Source: Numida meleagris | Lineage: Eukaryota; Chordata; Aves; Galliformes; Numididae | DNA length: 64,000 bases | Direction of reading: 5' to 3' | Assembly: GCF_002078875.1 (NCBI RefSeq) | Contig: NC_034410.1 | Location: forward strand, 85,169,947 to 85,233,946 | In this document: positions 14,690 to 28,298 of the stretch, piece after piece | Numbering within the stretch: position 1 is the first letter of the stretch | Layout: each line of letters starts with the position of its first letter | Program-made: the position numbers and the translations under genes | Notes under the pieces: model-generated | Told to the model about the DNA's origin: nothing | Database searches by the model: none | The model's input: only the letters and a program-made list of their open reading frames with translations

Positions 14690-15147
14690 CACAGAAATAA
14701 AAGAGTTGGAACACTGCTGCTATGAAGAAAGGATAAGAGAGTTGACATTATTCAGCCTGTTCAGTTGGGGTTGTCTGGAGAAGAAAAGGCTCTTGAGAGA
14801 CCTTTATTACAGCCTTTCAGCTGCAGGAGGCTTATAAGAAAGATGGAGAAAGACTTTTTACCAAGGCCTGTAATGACAGGATAAGGGGCAACTGTTTTAA
14901 ACTGAAAGATTATAGATATAGGTTAGATATAAGGAAGAAATTTTTCATGGTGAGAATGGTGAGACACTGAAGCAATTTGCCCAGAGAAGCTGAGGATGCT
15001 CCATCATTCAAAATGTTCAAAGTCGGATAGAGGGGTCTTTGTGCAATCTGATCTAGTGAAAGATGGCTCTGCCTGTGGCAGGGGTTCGGGACTAGATGAT
15101 TTTTAAGGGTCCCTTACAACACAAATCATTCTGTGTTTCTATGATTC
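14690..15147 (+). mobile_element. CR1 LINE, older 3' fragment
   Basis: This is a diverged CR1 tail that includes the end of ORF2. Recognisable landmarks in order are: AGGATAAGAGAGTTGACATT, TTCAGCCTGTTCAG, CTGGAGAAGAAAAGGCTCTT, the ATAAGGGGCAACTGTTTTAA block, ATATAAGGAAGAAATTTTTC, and an ACTAGATGATTTTTAAGGGT block. It ends near ATTCTGTGTTTCTATGATTC. The substitutions and small indels make it an older copy than the one near 5.4 kb. All frames are broken. Confidence 0.9.
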
Positions 15148-17493
15148 TTTGTAAGGAAAAGTGAACATACTGGGTAACTGTTTTCCTGAACACCTTTTCA
15201 TGATTCTCTAGAACATGTTGTTGATGCTACCGAGATGTAAAAGTGAATGTAATTGACTTCTTGTTATCTTTGCTAAACAAAACACTGTCTGATTTTTCTC
15301 TGTCCACATAGCCTTTACTGAATATGTGTAATTAGAAGTCAGAGCTCTTTTGGAGTTCTTCTGAGACAGACTGTAATATCGAAAATATAGTCACCTGGAA
15401 AATTGTTTACTGAAGTTTCTTACTCATTAAATTTGATGAATAAGCAAAATCTGAGCTCTCACAGAGCTCTATTACCATTAATTTCAAATTCTATAATTTT
15501 GATAAATATAGTGAATTTTTTCAAGTACTTTATTCAAACTTTTGAAGACCAGAAGTCTGCTTTTCACATTCAAGAGCAACTGAGAAAATGGTGTCCTTAC
15601 TCCTTCAAACATTATCAAGTTCAGCTTTGTCTTTGGGAACTGCTTAAAGTGGTAAAAAAAACCCCTCACTGAAGGACTTGTTGTCCATCTACATGGATCT
15701 TATTGCTAGCTATATGTATAAAATGTTGTAACATGTGAGTTAACAATTCATAATCACCCCTTAGGTCAGCCCATCACCACCTACAAAGTTAGAGTGGAAT
15801 TATGTCAGGAATTTGTTGCAGAAACATATCCATTATCAGTTACTTAAAAAACTTCCCTCAGTTGGACATCATACATTAACAGATGCTAATAATGGCAATG
15901 CCATCACTATGATGACCCAAGCAAAGTTCTACCCCCAAATTCCACCACGTTATTCTGCACAAGTCTAGAGTATCTGAATCCAGCAACATTGTCAGAAAAC
16001 ACAATGAAAACAATGTACCAAACATATACTATTTTTCACTGTAACACTGCTCCTGAGCTGTGAGATTCTAGCCCAAATTAGTAGTGTTTTTTAATTCAGT
16101 TCTGGGCTGTGATGCTTGCTGTGGTTTTAAATTTGGTCTCTATTCTCTATCATGTAATAAATATTGTCTATTTTCAGAGAAAGGAGAACCTGTGAATGAC
16201 ATGAACACTGACTTCAATGTCAAGCTCTTGTAGAAGGCAGATACAGAACCTGTGAAGGGTTGTGAACAACTTATGCACTTATTAAGACTAATTTGAGAAT
16301 ATTTGCCATATCAGACATAGAAATCTCTTTTTACGTTGCACGTTTTGTACAGATGAAAATTGAAGCAGTATTTTTTTTTTTTTCAGTTAGTAAAAGAAAC
16401 TGTCTCCCTGCATACAATACATGTAAATACCAATTGACTGTTGCTTTTCACCAACACAGAACTGTTGTCTTTTAATCACTCTATTTGATATTTGATATGT
16501 GGCAGTAAAATGTTTATACTGTGAACTGTACAGTAAACCTTCAGTTTAGGAGCAAATTAATAGTCTGGAACCGTGAGAATCTGACTATATCTGAATATTG
16601 ATGATCTCACTTTCTGAGTCTCTCTGGGATTGGGGGTGCGAGGTGTTGATCATTGCTTCTCACTGATAAGCAAAATATTTCCAGAGCGTGAAGAATTCTG
16701 TGGTGTGTGAGAAGGATAAACCATAATCTGCATCAACACACTAACTTCTCCTCTGCCATTTGCATTGAAAATCAGGTAGAAGTTATGCTAAGCTCTCTAT
16801 TATAGTCTCATGTATGTGAAAGGTCTTCCCCTTCATTTGAATAAGGCCTCTTATGCATGTGAAAAAAGCACATTTAAAAAGAACGTTCCTTTAATTAGGG
16901 TGGCATTTAGAAGCAGAATCCTTAAATGTTCACTTTTTGTGATGCTAAACTGTGGAGTATTTTCAAACGAGTTGTAGCAGCCATTTTCATTAACCATTTT
17001 TATTTTTATTTATTTTTAAAAGGAAATGACATGCTCTACAAAGTGAAGTGAAGGAGTAGATTAATATAACTAGTTAGATTAAGGAAAATTTAAATCAGAG
17101 TGTTTGATGAAATGTCGGAAAATGTTTAAATATAGGATTAGACTTACAGTATAGAAAGCAGTCAAGAAGATCAAAAGAACTCTGTTCAGAAAGTCCTATT
17201 AAAAAGAGAGGAAAAAAATCTATTGAGTGAATTCTTATAGCGAAATGATTAAAGTGTTTAAAATATATTACATTCAAACTGACTTTAAAATAAAAATAAA
17301 CATTACAGAGTGTGCACAAAGTAGTGTTCATATTCATTTCTTTATAAAGATGAAGCAACTGGGCCTGTATGAATGTCATAAAGCACATATATGAAACTAC
17401 AGAATTTAGCTTAAAAGGAGTTCCCTGGAGAATAATTTTAAATCTGGCATGCAGCTTTATAGAGATGGAAGTTAAGTGATTGGCATCTGTATG

Positions 17494-17519
17494 AATATGG
17501 ATTTCTTTAAATCCATATT
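17494..17519. repeat. Perfect 11-bp hairpin
   Basis: AATATGGATTT (17494-17504) pairs exactly with AAATCCATATT (17509-17519) around a CTTT loop. The stem is AT-rich and 26 bases in total, too short for a microRNA precursor. It could be a cruciform-prone site or the remnant of a small inverted-repeat element. Confidence 0.6.
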
Positions 17520-20500
17520 TGATTTTCTACCCCTTAAAAAAATCAAATGAAACTTAATAACTACATCTTAAGGAAACCTTTGGGAGAACATGTTTAATCC
17601 TCTAGGGATTCAATAGAAATTTCTTTAACTTTGGTATCATTCAACTAACCAAGATCACAGGAATGACTTCCATTGTTGTCAGCGTCTTCTGTATTTCAAC
17701 AATCTTTTTTTTTTTTTTAATTAGTGTTAGACTGGGTTCTTGAATCATGGTTAACATTCAGTGTTGACAGGAACCTGCTTGTTTCTTTTATCCTCTGCTG
17801 GAAAAATTTAAAAGAAATATGTGGTGAATAGTTTGAATTATGATATACTGTTCACATTAAATGGAATATTCTTCAAAATTTTAGCAATCTGAGATTTTAT
17901 TAAGTTTTCTTTACATAGAATAAGTGAGTAGTGGGCACATAAATAATGCACAGCTGTATGTGCAGTGTATTGTAATCACCTGTAAAATATAGAGATACTT
18001 TTGTTTTGGTACTTCTTTTGTTAAAAAAAAAGAAAAAGGTTTTCATGTAGTGTATTACCCCTCAATGTTCAACTGCACCACAGAATTCTTTATGAACTGA
18101 TTCCCTAGTCCCCTATATGTTCAAATAAATATAATTACAGCAGTGACAAGTGTTTTCCACCTACGGGAAAACACAGTAAAACTGCTGGTATTTTGAATGC
18201 TGGTATGAGGAATGGACAACTTTTCCAGTACCTTCTCCATAAACTTTTCATATTAGAATTAGACATAACTCTTCTCACAAGTGAAACAGATGATAATTAG
18301 TTCTAATTTGTCAATATAAAATGAGATACATTAATCCCTTTCTTCAACTAATATGAAATATAGGATAGAATAATTTGCAAATACCAAAATAGTTGGAAAT
18401 GTTTTTGATGTAAATAGGAAGTTCCAACTATGCATCTTTATCTAATGAATTTCAAGCAGCAGGATTGCTGGATTAGTTTATTGTTTTTTTCTTGCTATAG
18501 TATCACAAAAGCACAATTAGTTGATTAGTTTATTAGTGCAGATTGCTGGTTACTCAAGGGTTGCATTCAGACTCTGGGATGTCCCATAATCAGAGCTAGA
18601 ACTCTGTGCTTCAACAAACTTTCAAACAGTTTAGTTCTACAGACAAGAGTGAATATTGAGAATATCTGTGTGTAGAGCTACAAATTCTTTAATATCTGTA
18701 CCCCTTAGTACTGCTGTGAGCACAGCTTAGCAATGCAGCTATAAGCTAACAGCTGGCAGCTGCTACCGTGCAGCAGAATGGGAGAAACGCTTCCTGCAAG
18801 GTAAAAAGAGAAGCAGCTGCATAGGAAGATGAGAAAGAGGAAAAAAGTCCTGGAGGACCAGTGGGTAAAAGAAGCATAGTCAGTGAGCTAAAGAGTAGAA
18901 AAAAAATAAAGGTGTAAAAACCTAGCATTACATTCTCAAAAACATTAATCTGAAATAATGGAAAACACCATAGATCAAAAACCAGGGTGCGAGAGTTGAG
19001 GGTGTGGAAATAGTCATCGGAGAAGACTGCACACCTAGGGAGCGTGAAAGAACAGGCAGTCTCACAAACCTCTGATGAAGCCATCAGGCTCTCAGTTCAG
19101 AGTAAGTAAACATGGTCGCTCCATATCCTACTGTCTCTATCTGGTGGAAGCCTAAAGGCTGGCTTACCCTTTCCTGCAACTTCTCATGCTTCATTACTCC
19201 CTTTATCTCTTCCTTTTTCACATCTGCAGGACTTCTGATTTACTTTTCCTGTTCTGGAAGTTGGGAGGAGTCTCATCACTCAATGTTCTATTAGTTCTCT
19301 CCTGCAATGAGGCAAAGTGTAGAAAATAGCATTGATATTGAAGATAATTAGCAGCTAACTGCAGTCAAACAAACAGATCTGATCTGGATGTGGCATACTA
19401 ACATTAAATTCAAACAGTTTATTCTGTAACTTCCAGGTTTCCCATACTGACAAGCATCATTAAAAAACCTATCTAATCGGTTTTTTTTATCTTTACAATT
19501 TGAAATGGGGTTTGGGTGTGGCACTGATATCATGATATACAGTCAATATTTTGTTGGAATCAAAGAGGATAGCAATTGGTAAAATTAGGAAGTGGAAGTT
19601 AATAGGTAACGTGGAATTAGGCCTAGGACTGAATTTTTTTATATTGGTATTAATTTTGGTACGAAAGAGAGGGCGTTGATGAAATTAATTGGTAATACAA
19701 ACCAATACTGAAGTATAATCTAAGAAGAATCAGATGAACTCAATGACAGATACAGAAGATATGTAGAAGATAACCACTGAAAGCTGATCTGTTGGATTTT
19801 TATGTTTTCCGTACAATCATTTTATTTGTTAGGAGAGTTACGTCTGGACACAATATATGATTCCAATTATCCATTCTTAATATGAATGACACTAATAAAG
19901 TGCAGAAGACTGCTACAGTGTTCAGGAGAATGGAAAGCTGGTGAAGAGTTAAAGGAATACAGATATTTGTCTTAGCAATATAAGGGCTAAGAAGATGTAA
20001 AATGGACTGCTGCTCCCTATGGGCATGCCAGGAAAAGGATGAGAGTGAAGAAGATATAGACTGTAAGAAAAATGATGAATTACATAAGTTTAAATATACT
20101 TTTGGTCAAAGAACTACAAGGCCACAAAATCCTGGACATGAACAAGATTGGGAAATAGGAGGGTGTGTTTTAATTACCACAGAGTTACATGTGAAAGAGA
20201 ACTGAGTTTATTGACCTGGAAGTTCCTTTCACTAAGGAGCTTTCCTCTGCTAAGTGGCATTATTTTCCAATGAAAACTAGCACCTGCTCAGCTATTACGC
20301 TAGGTCAATTTGCACAGTGTTAGTTAATCCATTTAAATGTTCTGGCTCTTACCACAGTGGAGGAATTTTCTGATCTTATGCACATGAACTTTACATCATA
20401 GGCCACAGGCAAGTATCTGTTGTCTGTATATGAGACGTGTACTATGAGAGCTCATTTTTGCACAGAAAAAAAAATAATGTGCCTTGGAACTGCACAGTAG

Positions 20501-21910
20501 ATTACTTCCATGTGGTTACTCGCATTGTGCAAGGTAACTTTGTCTACTTTCATCTCAGTGTGTTAACAATGCTGACATGGAAAATTACTCCTGAGCAGAA
20601 AGGATGCATTACATTCACACTAGTTGTACATTGCAAGAAGTTTTTCACATAAATTTGTCCTGAAGATATGTGGGATCTAACTGTAGGCTGTGAAAGTAAA
20701 GGCATCTACCTTCTAGGAAGGACACCCTATTGCAAATAAAAGGGCTTCATTTAGGAAATCATAACTGGGATATCTTGCTTGTAAGACCTGACTTCTTAAC
20801 CATTGCCTCTGCTTTACTGAGAATTCTTAGGTATGAAACTTCAATCTTGGTGTTCAACAAGTAAAGCTTAAAAATTTATAGCCTGATTCTCTTTTCTATT
20901 AAATCATTATGAAACAGGGGTCACAACACAGTAGAGCCCTTCTAATTCAAACTATAGATAAGGTATGCAGGCAACAAGTTTTCAGAAAGAATTAGATAAA
21001 AACTTATGCTGAATCTTAAAACTATGATTCAGAAAAGTTGATCAAAAGCTTTTACATTGTCCCATTGTACAAGGCACAGGGTCATTCTACAAAGTTACTG
21101 GTTGACAGATGTAGAATGAGTGAAAGACTGAATTTAGCACAGCTCTTAGTAATTTCAAGAGCATTATTCTGAATGACACTTCTGAATTGTAATAATAATG
21201 CACAGAAAACTCTCTTTCCTATCCACCACATTTAGCCCAGCAGGTAAGAAAGAAATTCTTCAAAGGAAACATTGGTTCTCAGGAGGTGTATATGTTAGCA
21301 GAGTTCATGCACAAATCCTGAACTCTAGCTCCCTATAAAGTAAACAATCACATGTTAATTTTAAACAAAACTACATTTATCCATCTTCCCTCAAGTGTAA
21401 ATATGTGCTAAAACATATCTAAAAATAGAGTTCAAAGACAAATGCCCTTCCTATGGGGATCAATGAGAGAAAATTTCTTTTCATCTCAGTAAAACCTTAA
21501 TTCAAAAGGAAGAGAGTAGCCTTTGGGGAAATACCTAAAGACAATGTTAAGATGTTTCAAAAACTATTTTCCACAGTTTTGAAACAAGCTCACCTGAGTC
21601 TAAATTTCTGAGATATAATGGATATTGTTCAGTAATTTTTAAAACAAAAAATAGAAGAAACAGTACAAAACCAGTAAAACTCTTGGATGCCATTTCTTTT
21701 CTCTACCTAAAAGCAAATATATGCCTTCAACATTCTTACATTAAAAAAAAATATTATGTCGGGGAATAAATCCTCAAGGTCCTGCCTGAAGCCGGTGTGA
21801 AAACCTTCAGAATACCTCATGTGCTATCGCAACATGTTCCACTTTGAAGCCAAATTTCCTTCCCTTTCTCTAGACAAAGAATTACAAATATAGCAATGAA
21901 CATAGCCGTT

Positions 21911-21972
21911 ACACCCCAGAGTTGCAGACATTCTCCCTACAACACCCCAGAATTGCAGACATTCTCCCTACA
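21911..21972. repeat. 31-bp tandem duplication
   Basis: Two adjacent 31-base copies (21911-21941 and 21942-21972) share 30 of 31 bases. The only difference is G versus A in the CCAGAGTTG/CCAGAATTG part. The near-identity implies a recent local duplication in unique DNA. Confidence 0.9.
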
Positions 21973-24382
21973 CATTCAATAGTGTACTCAGCTGGCTTGG
22001 CAGTAATATTCTTATGAGGCTGTCCTGTGCTCAGAGATACTAGTGACAGGCTGTGTGTCCTGTATGCAGACCTGCTATTTAAGATTCCAGAAAAAGAAAA
22101 TGTTAACAGAGGAATTGTCATTGATATGTGTGAGCTACATCAAATGTTGCATAAGCATCCTACATTCCCTAGCGCTCAAGGACATAACTTCACAGGAGAA
22201 TTTTTTGTCATGCCTAAGTAAGTTCAGTTCCATATATGACTGCTTATAGGCATTTATGAATTGGAGTCACAAACAGTTTTGCACAGTACCCAATTGGAGC
22301 TCACCAAAGTCCTTAGCATTTTGCTGAAATCAAAGTTCAGTGTCTTTGACCTAAAAAAACGACTGCTTCTACTATTTTTATATTAGGCTTTGTGACCTGT
22401 CATTGTAGATTGTTTTCTGTTATACTAGACACTGAGTAAATGCAGAACAAATGCACAGGGCCTGTTTCAAATGACTTCCAAGCTAAGTAATTCTTCTGAA
22501 GGTATATCACAGTTTGAACATACAACTTTCCATAAAAAAAAGAATAAAAATAATAATAATAGAAGAATACTCTGTGTTTGGACTTAGCCAAGATCTGTGT
22601 CATCATTTTCCAGTTAATTTCTCTTTGTTTGTATACTTGTAGCAATACTTCTACATCATTTTCTATCATATACTACTTTTCTGACAAGCAGATTAAAAAA
22701 AACTTGAGTTAACATTGTAGAAGAATTTATATTGTCAGCCATTGGTCTCTACGGGAAGCATATCTGACTCATGAGGAATATTGTAATTGCAATTTAGACC
22801 AAAATCTAGCTGCCTCTGACTCCAAGAAAAGAAGACTAAATACCTGTCTAAATTGTGTGTGGGTTTATGGAAGAAAGTCTAGTTTCCAGGTACTTACTTC
22901 ACTTCCAAAGTAAGTGTAATCCTGACAAAAAGTCCTGGATGCCTTTGTCTTCTCCTGCAGAAATTTTAGGCTTCCAGCTCTTTCCAATTAGAATGTGTGC
23001 TTGCTCTCGCTCTCTCTGTTCCAAAATCCATGAGCGAGTATCTTCGTATAACCTTCACTAAATTAAATTTTAAATTGAAATATATGGGAGGAAGAATAAC
23101 AAATATTCACACTAAAATTATTGAAGGTGAAAAAGTAAGAAATACATATTATTTGATTAAATAGTAGCCTTATTTTCTTTTAAAGAAGAAAGGAATATGA
23201 TTTTGGTTTTAAGCCTCCTAAAGTGTCCATATGTGTATCTCAACTGTAAGATATGAAACACGTGACAAAACATCTAAAAGAGAAGAGAATTTTAGAGCCT
23301 GCTGATAATATTTCGAGAAAATACATATTTCAGTATTTTACAGGGAATATTAAATTTTCTATAATAACAATCCACTGTACTTTAACAAACCTAAACTTTA
23401 AAATGACAGAAATTTATTTAACCATTTAAATTACTCAGTGTTTGATTTAAGTAGAGACATTTTTTTCCTTGATAGAAATATGCTGGAAGTGTAAAGGAGA
23501 AAATTGCCAGCACCTATAAAGCACATGGCTGATTTTAAGTATATGGACGGAATTAAGTATATGTATATACAGAAAAGATGTGAAAAAAGAATGGTCCTGC
23601 AAAGAGGATAACAGATGGTTCTGTTTGATCAGAAGGATTTCTTTGCAATCATTTTTTGATAGTTTCTAAGAATTATTTCCTTAGTTTATTTGGCCTGCGG
23701 ATATTAATTGTCTGATTTCATACATCACTCACCGAACATTTGATTTAATTAAATGGTAAGACATCTGTTGATTATCTTTGATATTTATAAATAACTAGAC
23801 ATAATATAGAATGAAGATACTAAATTAGAAGTAAAGAAAAATGTGATAGAAAGGCAATGCCACTTGTTAAATTCACTCTTTTCTGCTTCCCTGGGTGATA
23901 TATCATGGAAAGGTTGTCTGAGCTGTCATTATGGCATCACTAAGAGGATGTACACAACATTCTCCATTCAAATTACCTTTCAAATCAATCACCCTCATCA
24001 GACTGCTATCTTCATCTGATTGCTGTAGGACAAATGTTTTGGTTTATAGGTAGGAAATGTTAGCATTTGAAAGAGCTCTGAGAAAGAAGGTTCAATGGTT
24101 AACTGATAAGTTGTGTTAAGAAAGAACAGTAAACAATATGCTTGTTAAGATACTTCATGCAGTAGCTTGTAGTTTCTGAAATAAAAAGGATTTTCTATAC
24201 ATCATTTTTTCCAAACTGGGAAAAAAATAATACCTAAAAAGCTTGGAAGGAATATTGGGCTTTCCCAGAGATGTATTAATCAAAACTCACTAAAGTAGCA
24301 CATTCGTGTATTGATAGTAGAACTGCCTTCTGATTCTTAAATTATTTGATTTATCTGAAAGATTGTGAATTTTCCCATTAGT

Positions 24383-24421
24383 GAGTATGTCTGTGTGTGT
24401 ATGTGTCTGTGTATGTATGTA
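24383..24421. repeat. (TG)n-rich microsatellite
   Basis: An impure TG/TATG repeat (GTCTGTGTGTGTATGTGTCT and following units) is read directly. Interruptions suggest an ageing microsatellite. Confidence 0.75.
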
Positions 24422-25129
24422 AAAGCATGAAGCAAATAGCTGGGATTTCATGAAAGGTTGTGTTATGTTCCAGTCAGATTAAACTATAAATTAGAAGCCT
24501 GAGTATTTTAATAACACATTAAATAGTACCTCTGGTTAGTACTTCATAGCTGTGAGTGAAATAACAGCTTCAAATATTTTTGATGGTATTCTCATTTTTT
24601 ATACTGTATCCTTTTAAATATGATAAATGATACTCAGCTTCTAATTCATTGTAAATACTGCATGCATACTACTAATACACATTTTAGAATTTTCTAATCT
24701 TACTTTTTACAGTATTATCATCTACCCTGTTTTAATGCAATGTAGCATTCCTCTAATGTGACATACAATTTATACTGGATGTCACTAGTCCCGAGACTAC
24801 CTTGGCACATATTTATATATTTCAGCTGCAATTTATCACTTTGTAAAATGCACTTTGTGTAATTGAAAATAATGGAACAAAAATCATCTACTCTTAATAT
24901 ACTGGTAGCATGATATACTATTCTGATAGCTTGGTGTACTATACGAAGTCAGTCTGCAGAGCCATGCCTTTGAAATATGATTTAAAACAGAATTTATAAT
25001 GTCACAGAATTACATAAAACTGTGTGAAATTGTGCAGATAATCATTTAAATCTCCCTACATGAAAAGATAATTGCTCTAGAAATTAACTGTACCTGGGGT
25101 TCATTCATTTGGTCATGGCTAGTTTCTTA

Positions 25130-25400
25130 TATAGTGATGATTTGATATTAGAGCTAATTAAGATCAGGTCAGAGTTGCTGAAGGTCAGACATTAATGCAC
25201 AGGATCATTGAAATGATAATTATAAACAGATTAGGAAGCTACGGTCTTTTATAAGGGGTTATTAGATAATTACTGTGAGAGTGTACGGCTTACTGTAATA
25301 ATGGATTATCGACTACTTACAGCGTTTTAAGGGTGAGAGTATATTGCTTCCTCAAGGACTAAGAGGAATAATGTTGTTGGAACTCAGGGCTCTGTAAATA
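25130..25400. promoter_or_regulatory. Possible conserved regulatory block (candidate enhancer)
   Basis: The block is dense in homeodomain-type cores: TAATTA at 25155-25160, ATTAAT, GATAATTAT, AGATAATTAC and GGATTATC. It has two AGGTCA nuclear-receptor half-sites at 25166-25171 and 25182-25187, and lacks obvious repeats or homopolymers. This texture resembles conserved non-coding elements of vertebrate gene deserts. The claim rests on motif density alone; AT-rich DNA gives TAAT cores often, so confidence is low without cross-species alignment. Confidence 0.25.
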
Positions 25401-26054
25401 AAATAGTACCAATAGCATTATAATTTTCTTTTAGAGAATGTGTTTCCTTGTTGGAATAAACTGTATTATTTTATCTTAATGAGACTTTAAATAGTTGCAT
25501 GACTAGGAAGATCTGCTTTTGTGCTTTTTTTTTCCTCTTCTTTTGAAGAGAAAAGATGAAAATGAATTTTAAAAATAAAGATTTTGTTCTATTTTAAGTA
25601 CATAGTAAGGCTGCCAGAAGCTTTAAGTATAGCAGTAGCACTGATAAAATAGAAAGGACAAAATAGAATATTTACAGTAATTCAAGGAATACAAAAAGAC
25701 AAATGTGAAATTCACAAATAAAATAAGAAATAAAAAACAATAAATAAATAGCTGAGTAATAAAATATATATTCTGTAGTTGTAGAATACCTTCTACTGGT
25801 TGAATTCCATTTCATTTTGAGCCTTGTACACCAGAACATGACTTATAAAGCAGAAAGGGAGAAGGAGGGCTTGAAAAGTGTCTCTGGAAAGATAGCAAAA
25901 TTTAAATACTGTAGAATACACTCACAGGTGAGTTCCAAAAGTGGCTAATATAAAGGAAAAAAGTGAAGTCATTCCTGCCTCCTATGGTGACTCTAGTTCT
26001 AAAACTAAAAGTGTACAAAAAACATAGGGAGCATTTGTGTCTTCTCCACTGAAA

Positions 26055-26133
26055 ATCATAGAATCATAGAATAACAAAGGTTGGAAAAGACCGCCAAAAT
26101 CATCCAGTCCAACCATCCACCTACCACCAATAG
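26055..26133 (-). mobile_element. CR1 LINE, very short 3' tail (reverse)
   Basis: Only the last ~80 bp of a CR1 are present. On the + strand it begins with ATCATAGAATCATAGAAT, the reverse complement of the terminal repeats. It continues through TTGGAAAAGACCGCCAAAAT and TCCAACCATCCACCTACCAC, then stops. This is an extreme 5' truncation. The sequence is close to consensus, so it is probably a younger insertion. Confidence 0.92.
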
Positions 26134-28298
26134 ATCCTGCTGGCTGTTACTATCGTGCAGCCCTTCTTTACAGAACAAAAATATAATATTTGGAGAGAAA
26201 ATGTTGTCTTGAATGGAAATTGTCCTATATAGTAACAATTTTGAGTTGTAGATGGAAAAGCATGTATTTAGCCCAATCACTTCCTCAGAGGGAGTAATAG
26301 GCGCAAAAATGCACAATATGACGCTTTTTTTTTTTTCTGTGCTTATATTCCTTTAATTATATAGCTGGATTTGAGCAGCTTCAATGAAAATTGCAGATTT
26401 TCTTTAAAGGATTGGTTCAGAACAAAAGAGATACTGACCTGTATCACATCATTTTTTCAGAGATTATTCCAAACATGTTTTAAAACAGAAGCACTTTATG
26501 TTAAAGGAGAATTCTAATTATAGCAGATAGGTTAAATGAAGCTTTCTGTGTATTTGTGAGTCACAGAGGTACAACTGAAGAAAAACTTTTGTTTGTTACT
26601 ATTCAATCACTAAGACTACACTTTGTACAATGGAGGTGGTGAAAGAAGATTTACACAGTCATAATGTCATACCATCTCTTTGTTCAGCTTTTGTGGGAGA
26701 AAATTACATACATCTCAACAGAACTTGGAAGATTACGTCTACAGTTTAAATTTGCTGAACCTTGTATTCAAAACAGCATTCCACAATCAGTGAGCCATGC
26801 TGTGTGGCCTGAGGTTAAACCAAGCAGGAGACAGGGCAAAGGGTGCCTAGGACCAGTGTTTTCACACCCAACTAGGGTGTGTAAATAGTGGTGCTTTGAT
26901 ATTGCTGTTCTCAGACTACATAGGGCTCATTCATATGTGTCCATTTTTGACAGTCATGCCAGTCAGAAAAGATGCTTTTCCATGGGTGAAAAGTGGCAGC
27001 ACTTAGAAACAGCATTACTGCCTGTCAACAAAGAGAAGAAAATCCTGCATGTTCAGATCTTCCCTGTCTTTCTTGACTTGCATGAATGATGGTAAGAAAG
27101 CCATGGAGAGAAAGGAAAAACAACTCTCTTTAAAGCTAAAAACAAAAACTCCAACCATGAAATCCAAGCTGAATATTCACCTCAACTTGCAGGCCCTACA
27201 ATACTTTTTAACATGTGTCAGTTTTATCTGCTTATAGACAGTGAGAGCCAGAGTACAATTGTCTTGAGATGCGAGGGAAGCCAGGGCAGCAGAAGTGGAC
27301 AGGTGAAGCAGGAGCAAAGGAACATATGCCCCTGCTGTGAAGACTGAAATCAAAAAAGGAATTCTGATACTATATGATGTGCTGATTTCTTCTGGATGAT
27401 CACTCAAGATCTGACAAAAATCACTGAAAAACACTAGCTTGTTTTTACTTTTTATATTCGTTAATAAGATCATAACATTATACCATGTCTGTAGTAGACA
27501 TTGCACATGCAGATTGCATGTTTGTCTACAACTACCTTCTATTAATATAGGTAACTGTAAAGGTTATCATCTTTATAACAGGTTACTGCTGCCTATTACA
27601 GTGCTGAGATATTTATCCTATCTCATCAGCCTCTAAACACAAATAGCATATTCATTTTGATTTTGTGAGTGCATGTATAGATATGTAGCTTATATTTTCT
27701 TGAATATTAAAAGTTTGGACAGAGTTTACCATCTGCTGGAATAAGTAGTAGTAGGCAATTTATCTATACATCACACAAAAGAAATTCCAAAGCAATAGCT
27801 TTGCCCTCTCTATTTTTTTTTCTGTAGAAAAATGTAAGTCACAGGCCAGTTGTGTTTTCTTCTTTGGATCCAACAGCATACTCACACCCACTAGTTACGG
27901 TACTGCAGCAAGTAATGCTGACACTTCAACGCATTCAAAACACATGATTAAGGCCCTCAAGAAATACGATTTCAAATGTACCTCATTTTGGAATTTTCAT
28001 TTCATTTCTAGTTTTTTTAAAAGTTTGGGGTGCCTGTTTTGTAAGTTTTGCACAGAAATTTCCACCACGACAACACTGGAAATATTTTTTCCTGCTCTTG
28101 AAAATGAAATTCATAATTTGCTATGTTGGGAATTATGTTGGTAAGCAACATATACCCAAATTTATAAGCATGATTCCATGTAAATTACTAGTGTAAATAA
28201 TCAGCAGTGTAAATAATCAGCAGTGTAAATTATCAAGTGTGCCTGTCTGCATGCCACCACCTATCCATCTAGATTTTCTATGACAGCAGATGTGTCAG
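26134..28298. other. Unique DNA, no gene seen
   Basis: No transposon was recognised. A three-copy 16-bp tandem repeat lies at 28190-28235. The 109-residue minus open frame at 27177-27506 has no recognisable motif and no supporting splice or promoter signals. It is treated as chance. Confidence 0.5.
28190..28235. repeat. 16-bp tandem repeat, 2.9 copies
   Basis: The unit AGTGTAAATAATCAGC occurs at 28190-28205 and 28206-28221. A partial third copy with one substitution (AAATTA for AAATAA) lies at 28222-28235. Two copies are identical, so the expansion is recent. Confidence 0.9.

Larger units (their letters stand above)
15148..26054. other. Unique AT-rich DNA, no gene seen
   Basis: Nearly 11 kb has no recognisable gene or transposon. 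It holds a perfect hairpin at 17494-17519, a 31-bp tandem duplication at 21911-21972, a TG-rich tract at 24383-24421 and a possible conserved regulatory block at 25130-25400, all listed separately. The longest open frame (minus, 18746-19084) sits in a purine-rich tract. It has no start context, domain or splice support and is probably chance. Confidence 0.55.

Noticed and set aside
14464..14748. Minus-strand frame ending next to a GTAAGT donor-like site
   Set aside because: Overlaps the start of a forward CR1 fragment and has no acceptor-like upstream site; probably chance.
18746..19084. 112-residue minus-strand open frame
   Set aside because: Low-complexity Phe/Leu/Ser-rich translation of a purine-rich tract; no domain, promoter or splice support.
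20002..20205. Charged 67-residue plus-strand frame that looked protein-like
   Set aside because: No acceptor or donor of quality at its ends and no recognised family.
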